Shown one piece after another: positions 42,401 to 52,245 of a stretch of DNA of 64,000 nucleotides. The stretch is from Cliona cf. orientalis. Taxonomy: Eukaryota > Porifera > Demospongiae > Clionaida > Clionaidae. The translations under genes were made by a program, and so were the position numbers. The stretch is taken from NCBI GenBank assembly GCA_963930775.1, contig OZ005700.1, positions 5,590,609-5,654,608 on the forward strand. Reading direction: 5' to 3'. A model generated the notes under the pieces. The model did not search any database, had not been told where the DNA came from, and saw only the letters and a list, made by a program, of their open reading frames with translations. Each line of letters opens with the position of its first letter. Within the stretch, counting starts at the first letter, position 1.

Positions 42401-45400
42401 CTGGCCACCACAGTGAGCAGATGCACCAAAGCAAAAAAAAGGACAGCTATGAGCAAGCCAAACAGTCGGAAATAAACATGAAAAGAGTGGAACTCAAGAT
42501 TAATTTTAGTACTAGTGGCTACTGGTTACGTTTAACCAAAGACAAGTTAGCCAGACTCAGACAGCTCATCACGCACCGGCGGGGTAAGAAAGAATGCCGG
42601 AAAGGGACCTGCTCCCGCTAATCGGAGTTCTCAGTCACACTTGTAAAGTAATCAAAGCAGGTCGCTAGGTTGATTGACTTATCCAAGGTCGCAAAACACC
42701 CAGACCACTTCGTCAGGCTCAACAGACAAGCCAGGTCAGACTTAGAGTGGTGGCACCTGTTTGCGGCAAGCTGGAACAGTGTCTCCATCATATTATTCAA
42801 CACAAATAAACACCAATGCAACCTATCCATGGTGTCAGATGCATCAGGCAAGTGGGGTTGCGGTGCATTCAGCAGTGACGGATGGTTCCAACTAAAATGG
42901 CCAGCAGAGATGCAAGATAGCCACATCACAGTGAAGGAGCTCGCGCCAATCATTGGCAGCAGGAACATGGGGCAAGCAATGGAACGGAAAAAAATATCAT
43001 GGCATACTGCGATAACGAAGCAGTAGTAGCAATTCTCAACAAAGATGATAGTCGGGAGGAGTGCATGGTGTATTGCCTTCTTTCGGGCCAAATTCAACTT
43101 TACTTTGTATGCACAGCATATCAAGGGTTCCCTCTCAATGATTTAGCAAATACATTGTCCTGTGACAGACTACACTACTTTATGGCTAATTATCCACAGG
43201 CCCACACACAGCCAACAACCCTACCCCCAGAGCTTCTCGATCTAACAATAATCAGGAAACCAGACTGGATGTCATCAACCTGGACAGAGCTGTGGAAAGC
43301 TACACGTCCTTTCGCGTAGGACTAGCACAGCCAACCCAAAAATTGTATGACACAGCCAAACGAAGATTCCTTCAATTTTGCAATGAAACATAATGCACTC
43401 CATTACCAGTAACAGAGCAACTGTTAAGTAGATATGTATCATATTTAGCCGATCAAGGCCTATCCCCCAAATCAATCAAATGTTATTTATCCACAGTTAG
43501 ACACTAAAGATAGCCAACCACATGCAAGACCCAAAAATCAGTGAAATGTCTCACTTGGAACAATTAACTAGAGGAGTGAAACGCAAATATGCCCAAAAGC
43601 CACCAGGAAAGATGGAGAGACTACCCATCACTCCTGAAATTTTTCTGAAGATGAGATTGGTTTGGGAGCAGAAGAGCCACAACTTCAATAAAATAATGCT
43701 ATGGGGAGTCGACATGTTCATCGGCACAACAGAAAACAAGCACTGCCCTGTAATGGCGATGGCATACTTACCCAAGAGAGGACAGAAAGAAGGGATGCTT
43801 TTTTAATTCGAAGACAGTAGGCTCCTAACACATGATCGCTTTGTAACACAAGTCAGACAGGCAACGACTGCAGCGGGGATAAACTGCAAACCGTACTCTG
43901 GTCACAGTTTTAGGATTGGGGCTGCAACGACGGCAGCCAGGAGAGGAGTCCCGCCAGCAACTATCCAAACGCTGGGAAGATGGGAGAGCGCTGCATACAT
44001 GCTATACATACGCGTCGCAAGGGAAGAACTAACCAAGATCTCCAAATTACTTAGCACCCAATGAAATTGTTTGTTCCTTGTCATCATTGTGGGTATAACA
44101 TTGTGGGATAAAGGTCAGGAGGAGGAGATGGGGGACTGGGTGCACTAAGATTTCGTGAAAAGGGGATACTTAATGCTTGGATGTTCTGGACGACGACAAC
44201 CGTCTCACAACAGTTGGGTGCCCAAGCATAAATTAGTAGGGAAAGAAATATTAGATACCAGCTAAAAGGTGTACAAAAGATCAAGTAATAGAGCAATGTC
44301 TGTAATGAATATCATTAACAGTATTTGAATTAAGCACAGCGAGTCCCTGGTAGCTATTCTAAATGGCAGATCAAAAGGGCTCCAATCAAGTGGGACGAGG
44401 GTCCTCAAGAGTGGCACCTGCCCACCACCTGCCCACCACCAAACTAATACTTTGATCTCCTCACGGACCAAGACCAGATCCTAGGCAGTCGGGGCACTCC
44501 AGTTGCGGGAGCATAATAATCGTATCAATAAAAGCAACACACAATGATACAGATTAATAAAGCACATACCCTGTGCGCATATTCAGGGTTTCATCTAGCA
44601 AGAAAAAATTGGGATGGAAGTATGATAAATGAGTGGGCGTATTTAGCACGCCAAGTTCTTGGGACATATTTATAGGAGAATTTCTTTATTTCCTCCAGAT
44701 GGTTTCGGATAGTTTTTGATCAAACACAAAATTTAATGCTAGTGGTTTGATTTGGTGACTAATTGTGATATTTTGATGCTTAGTTTAATTGAAGTCAAAT
44801 TCTTAGGGGGGAAGCTTCCCCCTGTCCCCCCCTCACTGGATGAAACCCTGATATTGCACAGTCTATTCGCCAAATCTGTTTGATTCGTTGTGATTACGAG
44901 TTGCTCAGATTCCTAGATCTCCAGATATGGCAATTTTTATGCTCATAACAACAACAGGACCAATAAATATTTGTGATCGGATTTGGGAAAACCCTCCATA
45001 TGGGATTTTTTCTGAAAATTGAGTTTGATGCATGGTTGATAAGCTCTACCATAAAGCTAACCGCATTCAAGTCTTAGGCCGATCGCGTGCTTCGTTGTCG
45101 AGATACAGTGCTTTGTTTGCGATTGCGCCACACCCCCAATAATCGAGAAATTACAGTCTAAAGGCGTTGCTATGCACGCGTATGGCGTTTCCACATACTA
45201 CGCGTGAAGCGGAAATCAATTAAATGGCCCTGGGCGGAGCCGTTCGAAATGAACGTAAAGATCAAGCAAGAGTCAAATTTCGTCGTCCAAAACGAAGGTG
45301 AGTGACCTTACAGTAGTTAAATGAATCTAGCTGTATCTAGGTAGGGAATTCCAATTAGCGCCCATAGCAACGGGCTCCAGGTACAGCATCTGTGCCGACT

Positions 45401-45881
45401 AGGAGGGTCAAAATGAAGGCTTATTTCGCCTCTGTATAGCACGACTAGCCTCCGTAGACGACGGCAACAGTTAGAAGAAGGGTTGTTCAACATGTATATG
45501 ACAAAATCTGGACTTTGACAAATTTCGACCTAAGCTACTAAAAATGTGCATTGCGCAAATCGCGTACGGATCCCTTACGGAGGGTTTTTCCAAATCCAGT
45601 CACATTTATCCTATAATGGGAAATATACATGTGTGGCAGTCCCATGTAGGTAGAAAACGAACATGGGACTGCCACATGTAACTGAGGGATTTCTTCTATT
45701 TTGACAAATTTCTTCTGAAGTTGTACACCTCAAACACATTTAAATCACTACCTTTAACCACTATGGCTGCATACAAACACATACCACAATCCTCTTGAGA
45801 AGAAGCAACTTGAAGACAGAGTGCACTGATGCATATTAACAGTTGTAGCCTTGACATCACTAAACTTCCTTTGACACACAT
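21445..45881 (-). CDS. Ig/FN3 receptor with FGFR/VEGFR-type kinase domain, predicted pseudokinase (15 exons)
   Basis: Exons, 5' to 3': 45881-45785, 37444-37279, 37208-37060, 34423-34097, 32613-32480, 26977-26815, 26757-26655, 26582-26277, 25799-25504, 25443-25333, 23981-23782, 23720-23551, 23486-23349, 21685-21586, 21528-21445. All phases agree, giving about 847 aa. Order: signal peptide (SRLQLLICISALCLQV), Ig1 (about 33-137, Cys54/Cys114), Ig2 (137-246, no canonical Cys), Ig3 (247-345), FN3 (345-440), TM (about 447-475), kinase (about 550-820), tail with YLDL. Kept: VAIK Lys, αC SEMETL, MKWMAPE, DVWSYG, NPTDRP. Lost: P-loop is HEGQFT, HRD is HRT (23706-23708), DFG is NVG (23646-23654). Hence probably a catalytically inactive receptor acting by binding or dimerising. 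The LVSEMETL and VMEYMCHGDL phrases recall FGFR/VEGFR. Exon 1 is least certain: it lies 8.3 kb away and two donors (45784 or 45751) share the needed phase; the start may be Met9 (45857). Confidence 0.8.
22240..22607. mobile_element. MITE with CCGTATTTATTCGAATAG ends, TA target duplication
   Basis: Left CCGTATTTATTCGAATAG and right inverted copy ending 'ctattcgaataaatacag'; TA flanks both ends. Sub-terminal 'agccgcggctactatt' phrases recur inside. A second copy is at 49941-50347 and a fragment at about 478-562. It lies in a receptor intron. Confidence 0.7.
22857..23340 (-). repeat. Dispersed repeat family G (copy 3), with CA microsatellite
   Basis: Reverse-complement copy of 3382-3868: opens near 'gattgcaaattc', passes 'gctgaccaccactgcctct' on the other strand, and closes 'gcgccgagggttaa'. 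A (CA)n tract at about 23281-23306 sits where copy 1 has (GT)n. It ends just before the receptor exon 23349-23486. Confidence 0.65.
27577..28938 (+). CDS. THAP-domain DDE transposase
   Basis: Single-exon, 453 aa. The N-terminal THAP finger has the C2CH pattern: Cys5, Cys10, then VCSKHF near residues 52-57, with a following LPKLATR like the THAP AVPTF-type box. An acidic linker (about 100-120) precedes a short helical stretch, a helix-turn-helix (LEQDIAYRFGISQSTVSRIF, about 228-247) and a DDE_Tnp_4-type nuclease: Asp in VIIDATEVFIQQP, GISPSGAVTFVS, Asp in SIMADRGF, and Glu in RIHVERCMERIKNF. All three acids are present and there is no internal stop. ATG at 27577 opens directly into the THAP motif. 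It would cut and paste the element through its TIRs. Composition and frame look undamaged. Confidence 0.9.
   Translation: MVNTCIVPGCGSRSDRDHHLSFHCLPLTNKPLLKQWLHQIGRKNAPVNKNSRVCSKHFNRSHLRKLRPDEYPTEHLPKLATRVTTATPRRPLLRRLLRENEDDESDDSDRIEEPPTREIGVNTEDDQHVKQLEAKVRELEEIRKHESCRFSLESIASDDSKVAFYTGFPSYDHLKICFEFLGPAASQLIYRDSRRVLDHSNKGRPRSLPPMEEFFLTLVRLRLGLLEQDIAYRFGISQSTVSRIFTSWINFMHIQFQQIPLWPPREFVHGHMPALFREKYPTTRVIIDATEVFIQQPSLPELQQRTFSSYKNHNTFKALIGISPSGAVTFVSKLYPGNISDKELTRQSGLLDLLEHGDSIMADRGFDIMDDLAPRGVKLNIPPFLRGKSQLDQRELIETRRIASLRIHVERCMERIKNFHIFDGVMPLSLMDVADQMFFVCAVLTNFHAPLCA
29079..30951 (-). CDS. SAP-SWIM-YqaJ nuclease-like transposon protein (2 exons)
   Basis: Exon 1 is 30951-30794 and exon 2 is 30732-29079, with a 61-bp GT-AG intron; 603 aa. 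N-terminal SAP-like helix pair (LTVPALKRWLL...KKAELVERVNAYI, about 32-60) for DNA binding, a SWIM finger (CGCPAGRGPRASCKHIAAL) and a C-terminal YqaJ/λ-exonuclease-type nuclease domain. Its core reads WFLVRARRITSS, AIAWGRQNE, WLGASPDARV and GIAEFKCPY, so the Glu, Asp and E-x-K metal ligands of this nuclease superfamily are all there. Start chosen at MATKEIS (context gccATGg), since the longer frame needs a GTG. It is the second gene of the transposon, tail to tail with the transposase (140 bp between stops). It may process DNA ends or aid replication; that role is inferred. Confidence 0.9.
31205..31322. repeat. Short hairpin-forming inverted repeat
   Basis: Arms of about 42 bases ('agttatatcacgggcgcg' ... 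'gtgcgcgtgatataact', with 'ggcatttattgc' / 'gcaataaatgcc' inside) around a loop of about 35 bases. Immediately right of it, 'ttatatcccgt' at 31327 and its inverse at 31905-31918 may bound another element. It sits just outside the ISL2EU-like right TIR. Confidence 0.55.
32614..34096. other. Receptor intron, nothing recognised
   Basis: Intron between the Ig2 exon and the first Ig3 exon. Open frames are short and lack family signatures. A phrase at about 33440-33475 ('gagcaaggggtgaaattataac') weakly resembles the start of family T elements. No clear inverted repeat found. Confidence 0.4.
34488..34891. mobile_element. Possible decayed inverted-repeat element
   Basis: 'aagcccgggtttttattt' on the left and 'aacccccggctt' on the right are imperfect inverted copies, and 'gagacccagtttc' / 'tttgagacccagtatttta' recur inside. 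Ends and target duplication are uncertain. It lies in the receptor intron upstream of the Ig2 exon. Confidence 0.35.
36385..36717. mobile_element. MITE of the CAGTGGCGGATCC family, 5-bp target duplication
   Basis: Begins CAGTGGCGGATCCAGGATTT and ends 'ctggatccgctactg'. GCGAC flanks both sides (36380-36384 and 36718-36722). Same interior landmarks ('cgcgcgaagcgcg', 'ttttagaagccacgccc') as the other copies. It lies in a receptor intron. Confidence 0.75.
37488..38002. mobile_element. MITE with CCGTACCCTCGTG ends, TA target duplication
   Basis: Left CCGTACCCTCGTGAAAGAGG and right inverted copy ('cctctttcgtgagggtacgg') are about 28 bp long. TA flanks both sides (37486-37487 and 38003-38004). It lies in receptor intron 1, 44 bp upstream of exon 2. 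Confidence 0.75.
38117..38188 (+). tRNA. tRNA-like gene (anticodon loop reads CTC), copy 1
   Basis: Folds as a full cloverleaf: 7-bp acceptor stem with several G-U pairs, D arm GCTC-AGTGGTA-GAGC, anticodon stem CTGGT/GCCAG, 7-base loop GGCTCAA, 5-base variable loop, T arm CTGGG-TTCGATT-CCCGG. A box TAGCTCAGTGG and B box GGTTCGATTCC are excellent, and TTTTTT at 38192 would stop Pol III. The loop puts CTC at 34-36, nominally Glu, but position 33 is G instead of the near-universal U. The D and T arms look more like tRNA-Ala. It may therefore be a tRNA-derived Pol III unit rather than a decoding tRNA. Confidence 0.5.
38262..38885. mobile_element. TTAA-flanked MITE with 9-bp TIR, piggyBac-like
   Basis: Begins GGGTGCTTC and ends GAAGCACCC. 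TTAA flanks both sides (38258-38261 and 38886-38889). The neighbouring copy of segment R has a single TTAA at the same point (39174-39177), which is the empty site. TTAA duplication is characteristic of piggyBac-type transposition; the GGG terminus differs from the CCC start of the classic element. No coding capacity in 624 bp. Confidence 0.75.
39033..39104 (+). tRNA. tRNA-like gene (anticodon loop reads CTC), copy 2
   Basis: Reads the same as the sequence at 38117-38188 together with its flanks, including both Pol III promoter boxes and the T6 tract. The same caveat about base 33 applies. Two near-identical copies 916 bp apart point to recent duplication of the whole segment. Confidence 0.5.
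40086..40255. mobile_element. Short MITE, TA target duplication
   Basis: Left CAGTGTTTACGCTAATAG and right inverted 'ttagcataaatacgg' match over about 23 bp (GCTAATA(G/A)AACGC). TA flanks both ends (40084-40085 and 40256-40257). The right terminus has the CCGTA-type end. Confidence 0.55.
40270..40740 (-). pseudogene. Possible decayed gag-like coding fragment
   Basis: On the minus strand a lysine- and proline-rich frame (MADDAPQTTKKPTEH..., from about 40665) passes after a frame change into a second stretch toward 40400. The base composition is richer in GC than its surroundings and long frames overlap on both strands. It may belong to a retroelement like the nearby DIRS relic, but no diagnostic motif is present, so the identity is open. 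Confidence 0.25.
41580..44064 (+). mobile_element. Decayed DIRS-type tyrosine-recombinase retroelement with RT deleted
   Basis: In order on the plus strand: gag-like sequence (LPSLPKKLVDKIAAGEFIDL, about 41748-41810), zinc-knuckle and CCCH-type stretches (CRRCHSIDHVTDTC about 42178; CKKYNMYNGYCRFGDNCMYMH about 42310-42370), the end of a reverse transcriptase (LPLIGVLSHTCKVIKAGR, about 42610-42665), an RNase H-like part (SDASGKWGCGAF, CDNEAVVAILN, about 42840-43040) and a tyrosine recombinase (PITPEIF about 43630; SGHSFRIGAATTAARRG, GRWESAAYMLYIR about 43900-44010). The HxxR, W and Y residues of the recombinase are present. The RT palm is missing and stops or frameshifts break the frames. It lies antisense in receptor intron 1. 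Flanking inverted terminal repeats were not found. Confidence 0.8.
44584..44850. mobile_element. MITE with CAGGGTTTCATC ends and 5-bp target duplication
   Basis: Begins CAGGGTTTCATCTAG and ends 'ctggatgaaaccctg'. ATATT flanks both sides (44579-44583 and 44851-44855). The CAG...CTG ends and 5-bp duplication match the CAGTGGCGGATCC family, though the sequence differs. It lies in receptor intron 1. Confidence 0.7.
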
Positions 45882-46432
45882 ACACCACAGATTATCCTAG
45901 GGTAGCAAACGAAAGGATGATAATGCACCACACATCCCAAAATTTTATGCAAAGATCTATCACTTTAGAAAGTTCAACACTTTCATTAAAATTAATGCAT
46001 ACAGCAGCAGCAGTGTAATTTGTACCTTGCATATGCATAATGTTATAGACCCAGTATGGATTATAACAGTCGGTCATCAGCTAAAATCCGACCAACATGG
46101 CTCCATGGCCACCCAAACCGTCCCTGGTCGGATATATAGCCACCTTACCATCGCTTGCTAGTATAGTTTGCAATGCGCATGCGTTCTAATAGTACCAGCG
46201 GACAGTGGTCAGTAGCTGGGGATGTTAGTAGTAGTAGTTTATTTAGCACCCACTTAGCTTACAACAGTCACTGCTCTTATGCTGTCGTTTGTGGTAACTC
46301 CACCTCGCAGTGACCTCTGCAACTGTGTACTCCTACATGTATGCTTGTTTGTTGGTAGTTGCTTAGCAACCAAAGTTTTTATGCATTCGACCATGCATCT
46401 TATGCACCCCAATTACTGGCGGATAACTATTA

Positions 46433-46618
46433 CCGTAAATCTGGAAATTTTCGTTGTAAAAATATTTTCGTAGTCGGTGGCGGCCACGAAAATTAATCTT
46501 ACGAAAATTAGTATGCACAATTAACGCTAATGTGGTAAGGGGTCGTTCCTACGAAAATATTTTTACACGAAATTTATCATACGAAAGTTTCTGTACACGA
46601 AAATTTCCAGATCTACGG
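46433..46618. mobile_element. Short MITE with CCGTAAATCTGG ends, TA target duplication
   Basis: Left CCGTAAATCTGGAAATTTTC and right inverted copy ('gaaaatttccagatctacgg'); TA flanks both ends. Internal 'aaaatattttcg' phrases appear in both orientations. Resembles 11705-11881 in size and structure. Confidence 0.7.
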
Positions 46619-47862
46619 TATGTGCAAGTAAGCCAGCCTTCCCTTTCAAGTACACCAGTCTTATAATTATCTGACTGTACTACACATAGATGTATATAAT
46701 GTCTGACCAGCTGTTGTTGATGTCTGATCAAACTGGGATATGGTCTGACATTTGTCAGATCATCAACAAAAAGTTATAATCCACACTGTAGACCAGTCTC
46801 ACCACATGCTGAGTCTTGCTATACAGTGAAAAATCCCGACTTACAATGCATGGGTGCTCTTTCGAATATGCTGCAAACCTCGGCAGGAAACTGAGGCTAA
46901 ACTAGGGGATGGGCGAGCTATCCATAGTGAACCCTCTTTGTAAGACTGCAGTATTATCTAGCGAGGCATGCTAGCGGTTGGCACATTCTTGAGATACTGC
47001 AGCCGCACTTCCTGTGAGGTTAAGAGAATGTACACAGCTACCACAAACCATAGCACAAGGGCAGTGAAGGTCTTAGGTGGGTGCTAAATAAACTGGCACA
47101 GTGGACTTGGTATCTACAAGCACTGTTATGTCTGGCACACAGAGTTTATTCCCACTAATACTGTAGTCTCTGACTCATGAAAAAGACCCACAGGGATAGT
47201 GAATAATGCGTGACATCACATGATTGCACTAGTGTCGGATGGAACTCCACAACCACAATGAAGCAGTAGGTAATGCGTGTACACCCCTTACATGACCTGG
47301 GATACTGGCCGAGTTTGGGATATTTTTGAGTGTTGATATACATGTAGGCTCCCTAGTGATAGCAGGAAGAACTCGTGGTATGTGTCGATGGCGTGGATCT
47401 CAAGAATACATGTACAATACAGGAGCTCTGTCCCAAAAGTAGGAAGCAACATAATATTATATTCCCGTTCCAACCGCTACCTACATGCACCGTTCATATT
47501 CTAATATACACATGTAGGGCCACCCTGATTTTGGTGCCCTTTAATCGATTATACGCCATAGGTGTGTTTTTGACACGAACTGCCGTAGAGACAAAATCAC
47601 ACCAGTACCACTATATTAGCGCCACAGCACCTCCTACATTCCAAAGAACGAGAAGCCATAGGTTTGGCTTCCTGTCTATGACTACTAGGGGACCTGCCAG
47701 TGGCGTGAGGTCACTGTTGGCCCAACCCACCACTCACTACTAAAAATGTTTTTATGAAGATCGACGATAATGGCAATCGATCCGGGTACGAGAACGGTAC
47801 GTTTCTAGCACAGGGCAGGAGGTACAACTCCGTCGCTAAGTATAATATGGCTAGACTAGGTA

Positions 47863-48403
47863 CCGTATATATTCTAATATATATGTAGGTGCTGCCCTAA
47901 TTTAAGCGCCCTTTAAGACCTGCGCATTTTTTTCAGTTCTAATTTAAGGCGCCTTTCCGGACATCAATTATTTTTAGGTGGCACCCATTTAATTGGAACG
48001 TATTGCCATGTGCAATATCACAATACCGCTGTATCGTAGCTAGCATGTCAAACTAAGCTGTCTCTTACATTTATATGAGCGCTTACCTACTGCTTTGATG
48101 TCGCTCTGGAGTCAGAGACAACCGTTCTGATGGCTATGGTACCAGCAACTTGAGCATGATTCAGCGATCAGAGTGAAACTTCCAAAAAGAACTGAAACTA
48201 GAACCATATTTTTGTTGCTTTCGCCACTGTCATATTCACTGCCACAAAACAGTACTGGTTAGTGATAGCGCTTGAGCTCTGCAGAATCATTCTAATTGCA
48301 GCACTTAGGCGCCTCCCTAATTTAGGCGCCCTTTGACCTGCTGGTGAATTTTCGGTTCTAATTGGATTATTTTTTAGGGGCGCCTAAATTAGAAAGTATA
48401 CGG
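47863..48403 (+). mobile_element. MITE, 'aaggcgcctttccgg' family, TA target duplication (complete copy)
   Basis: Ends CCGTATATATTCTAAT and 'attagaaagtatacgg'; TA flanks both sides (47861-47862 and 48404-48405). Sub-terminal 'ctaatttaggcgcccttt' repeats occur near both ends in opposite orientation. The copy at 18168 shares the left 350 bp. Confidence 0.7.
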
Positions 48404-48574
48404 TAGATACGACGAGCTCTTCAACAAAACCAACTGCTAACCTGGGAGCGATTCGAAGATGGTGGCCATTATGGAGGTGAGTAAGCTTACAAGCTTTTGT
48501 GTATGTTTGTAGCTTATATTATGCAAAGTAGCACCCTAGCAGAGTACTAGAATGTCGCAGCAACCTGTCTTATA

Positions 48575-48951
48575 CAAGTATAAAAACAATTGAATAAAAT
48601 TGAAGAATGAAGTAGGGATGGTAGGATCAAAAAGTACCAAAACAAGAGATAATCACATCTACTATACATCCCTACGCTTGCTTTTCTCGACTATTGTGCA
48701 CCTATTAATCATGGTTGACGTGTTTGTTGAGTGTGGTATGTGGGAGACATTCGTGCAGGTTGTTCCCTAGTTGTCACGATGTTTCAAGTTTGTCAGTTTT
48801 GATTCAATCGCATTTTTTACTGGTCATTTTTGCACCCTCAAAAAGCAAGCGTAGGGATGTATAGTAGATGTGATTATCTCTTGTTTTGGTACTTTTTGAT
48901 CCTACCATCCCTACTTCATTCTTCAATTTTATTCAATTGTTTTTATACTTG
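48575..48951. repeat. Long near-perfect inverted repeat, ~111-bp arms
   Basis: Left arm 48575-48685 and right arm about 48840-48951 are exact or nearly exact reverse complements (phrases 'aagtagggatggtaggatc', 'agagataatcacatctac', 'catccctacgcttgctttt'). The spacer is about 154 bp. A transcript would fold into a duplex of more than 100 bp. The arms are far better preserved than those of the other MITEs here, so it is either a young element or under pairing constraint. No target duplication seen at the arm ends. Confidence 0.85.
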
Positions 48952-49940
48952 TTTCTGTTCTTTTTTTATCATCCAGTCACACTTAGTGTAATTTATCAAT
49001 GTCATCTTACATGGTTTGCTCACAATTTCTGATAAGTGGAAGATGGGAGGTGCACAAAATTCCTTGCCACGCCCCTCATTAACTTACGTTCATATTAAAT
49101 ATTAGATGAACAGGATGACCAAGAAGGCTGCTTTAGGCGCCGGGCCTAAATAGTGATGAGACTTTCGCTTAGGGAGAAAATCAAGTTCTAAGTTTTACTG
49201 TCGGCAGCAGCTAGCTACCCGGCCTAACCGCTGCTCGAGCGGGCCTTGCGCCTTCGTATGATGGTATGATATCTATGATCGATCCAGCGTAGCACTATGC
49301 AAGCACTAGCGAGTAGCTCGCCTATGCCTAGCGCCTTACCGCTCCTCGAGCCTTGAACCTTCATATCCATGATCGGTCCAGCGCAACGTTGCACGCGCTA
49401 GTGATGTACGTAGCTAGCTCGCCTTGGCCAGTATATCAGAACCCAGAGCCTAGAGCCAGGCGCTGTCACATGACTTCACCATGGCAACATATTCTGAGCA
49501 TGCGCATTATATCACAAAAATGGCGTATCAGACACACCCATTCGATAATGCGCCGTACACACCCACTATTACGTGACTGTCGAGATAACGCCAAACTAGC
49601 GTGCCACTGCACTGCGTGCTACAAAATAGAGTGGATTTATACTCTAAGTAAGATGAGCGGTGGAGGCAGTCTTGAGCTAGCCCAAGAAACTAGAAAGAAA
49701 GAAAGAAGAAAGAAAGAATGAGAAATGGCCATTTTTTTGAACATCTGGTTCTGGCGTGTACAACTGATTTGATGAATGATCTTGGTCTTGTTAGATGCAC
49801 AATTTGCTGGAGATTCTGATTTTCACACTTAGAAAATACACAAAATTACGTATTTTGAGATATTTTGGTATTTGTAATGTATTACATATGTGGCATATCC
49901 GGGCCATCCCTACTTATAGAGTCTACCGACTCTATGATAT

Positions 49941-50347
49941 CGTATTTATTCGAATAGAAGCCGCACCCCGAATAGCAGCTGCCCTCGAATAGTAGCCGCA
50001 CCTGGAGCTCTGCCAAAGAAATAGTAGCCGCACGCATGCATGAACATAATTAAGTGGGTATGGCCACGTTCGCACACCATGAATGATCGTCAGTTCGAGG
50101 CAAAAACATGACAGAAGACGTCTCTGGCTTGATTCTGCTGATGTTTTTCGATCATAATATCTCGACTATTCGAAAAGTAGTCCTGAAAAACTAGTCTATC
50201 ACAACAAGATACCACCAGATCGGTGCAAAGGTATCCCTCCAAAATAAATAAAAGCTGTCCTCGAATAAGAGCTGCCCTCGATTAGTAGCCGCACTCCAGC
50301 AAGGCTGAAATTAATAGTAGCCACGGCTATTATTCGAATAAATACGG
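49941..50347. mobile_element. MITE with CGTATTTATTCGAATAG ends (copy 2)
   Basis: Same termini and 'agtagccgcac' sub-repeats as 22240-22607. The left flank no longer shows a clean TA, so the end has probably mutated. Confidence 0.65.
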
Positions 50348-50555
50348 TCCTGTACTGCCTGTGTAGCTGTGATACTATACTGTACACGACACTTTATTTG
50401 ATATACTTTCTTGAATAAATTTCGGTGTTGGCAATATATGACGTCATGAAGTTTTGGCCCATAATCAATAATATCTAAGTGGCAATTGATTATAATTAGC
50501 ACTGGATTAGTGTCCCCAATAATTAAAGTATAAGCTGCAACTCCAACAGCCTATA

Positions 50556-50919
50556 CAGTGCAACCTCGATTATCCGGACCTCGTTTATCTGGAACCTCGA
50601 TTATCCGGACTAGCCAGAGACCTAAAAATACATTACCACGCATGCGCAGAAGGCGTGACCGATGATCTTTTGTGGGTGTAGTTATAGATTGAGCGATGAG
50701 CTATGGACTCTACAGGCTTGCCTTGGCCAAAATTGACTGACCAAAGTACTTTTCTGAACACTGCTGGCCATGATCATACTGTATAGGTATCGTTTATAGG
50801 CTAGGTATCATAAACCAGGTGAGAAATGTAAGCATTTCAGTTATCCGGACATTTCACTTATCCGGTATGGCAGCGATCGGCCGGTGGACAAAGGGGTCCA
50901 AATAATCGAGGTTGCACTG
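50556..50919. mobile_element. MITE with pogo/Tigger-like ends, TA target duplication
   Basis: Begins CAGTGCAACCTCGATTATCC and ends with the inverted copy ('aataatcgaggttgcactg'), TIR about 25 bp. TA flanks both sides (50554-50555 and 50920-50921). 'ttatccgga' phrases recur inside. Such ends are typical of pogo/Tigger-derived elements. Confidence 0.7.
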
Positions 50920-51885
50920 TATTACATAGCACTCAAACATCATAGCTCGGTCTGAGGTGTGAGGCAAGCAACAGCAATATAGATTTCTAACCCCGAGCCT
51001 ATCCATATACATCCCCAGGGTATGGTAGATGGGCACCACTTTGATAGGTCAATATTAAATACTGGGATACTACCATAATATTATTGGAAACAAGAGAGAC
51101 CATTGAAGGGTATTCAGCTATTTATTGTTCAATCTTCCCACTGTGCGGGTTGAGGCGATCTAGTATACTGTTCTTAAAGCTTTGGGGAGGCGAAGAGCTC
51201 AACTATCTGTGTGTGAACGTTAATACTAAACACACTACCCACTTATAGTAGGAAAAACATTAACGATATTCAGACTCCTCATTTTTGAGTATGATCAAGC
51301 TTCTGGGAATAAAGACAAATCAAATAACACTTACAACCTCACGTCAGTCACTTCCTCGTTCATGGTAGACCTCCCTACATACAGATTCAGGCTATTAAAC
51401 TATAGTTACAACGGTAGTATAGGACATTAATTTTCTAACATTTTATTATAATACTAGTATTGTTCCCCGAGTTCTCTGCTCTCGGTCATACAACTTCAAT
51501 CATACAAAATTATACGCAAACCTTTATAGATTAACCAAGCACAATAATTGTTCTTCTGAGTTCACGTACCTACCAAGCACGATCGTAAGAAGCCAGGAGC
51601 AACGAATATTGAAACGCCGTCAAATGGTGGTGATTTTTCTCCACTGCACGGTGTTACTAGCGATGCATTAAAAACCACAAACCGGAAATCTGACGTTACC
51701 AATCGCGAATACCTGACATTCCACATTATTAATTAGAGGGTCTCGGCCCCCGGGGCCGAGGATGCTCCTCGCGTACTCGTGCGTGTATGCACTGGCGCTA
51801 TGTGGCGCAGGCTTGTTCCGGTCCCACGAGAACTTATTGTTTAGACAGTGACAGCGAGTATACGGGGGGGGGCCAAAGGAGGAGG

Positions 51886-52245
51886 GATGGACATGACGCA
51901 TATTATTTACGCCATAGTCACATGACCTTGGCATGCAATTATACTACCACGCGTTCAAAAGAATGCCATTTGAGAGTGTAGCTGGTAGCTGAAATGTTTG
52001 CGTTTGTAAAGTAGGGCCAAATCTGAAGCTGAAACGGAGACGAATCGGTAGATCTAATGTTATAACGGCGAAAGAAGCTGACTGCAATCGACAAATACTG
52101 TTTTTGATGTTGCCATTCTGAGGAACGAGTTTTCAAGAAGTGTGAGGGGTGGACGGGCGGGGTATGGCGCTGGATCTTCTTTTCTCTCACACTTAAAATG
52201 GGGCAACGCCCACTTTTGTGCGCACGTGATCGTGTCCGGGGGGGG
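51886..52245 (-). repeat. Dispersed repeat family M, copy A
   Basis: Reverse-complement relative of 56155-56523 and 54908-55128. Landmarks on the other strand are 'cgtgcgcacaaaagtgggc', 'ctcgtttctcagaatgg', 'cacaaacgcaaacatttta' and 'ttttgaacgcgtgg'. The GC-rich end includes a G/C run at about 52239-52257. No coding signal. Confidence 0.65.

Noticed and set aside
45892..46077. A 61-codon minus-strand frame just upstream of the receptor start as an extra exon
   Set aside because: It is out of frame with exon 1, has no matching splice sites and no recognisable domain; it probably belongs to the 5' flank.
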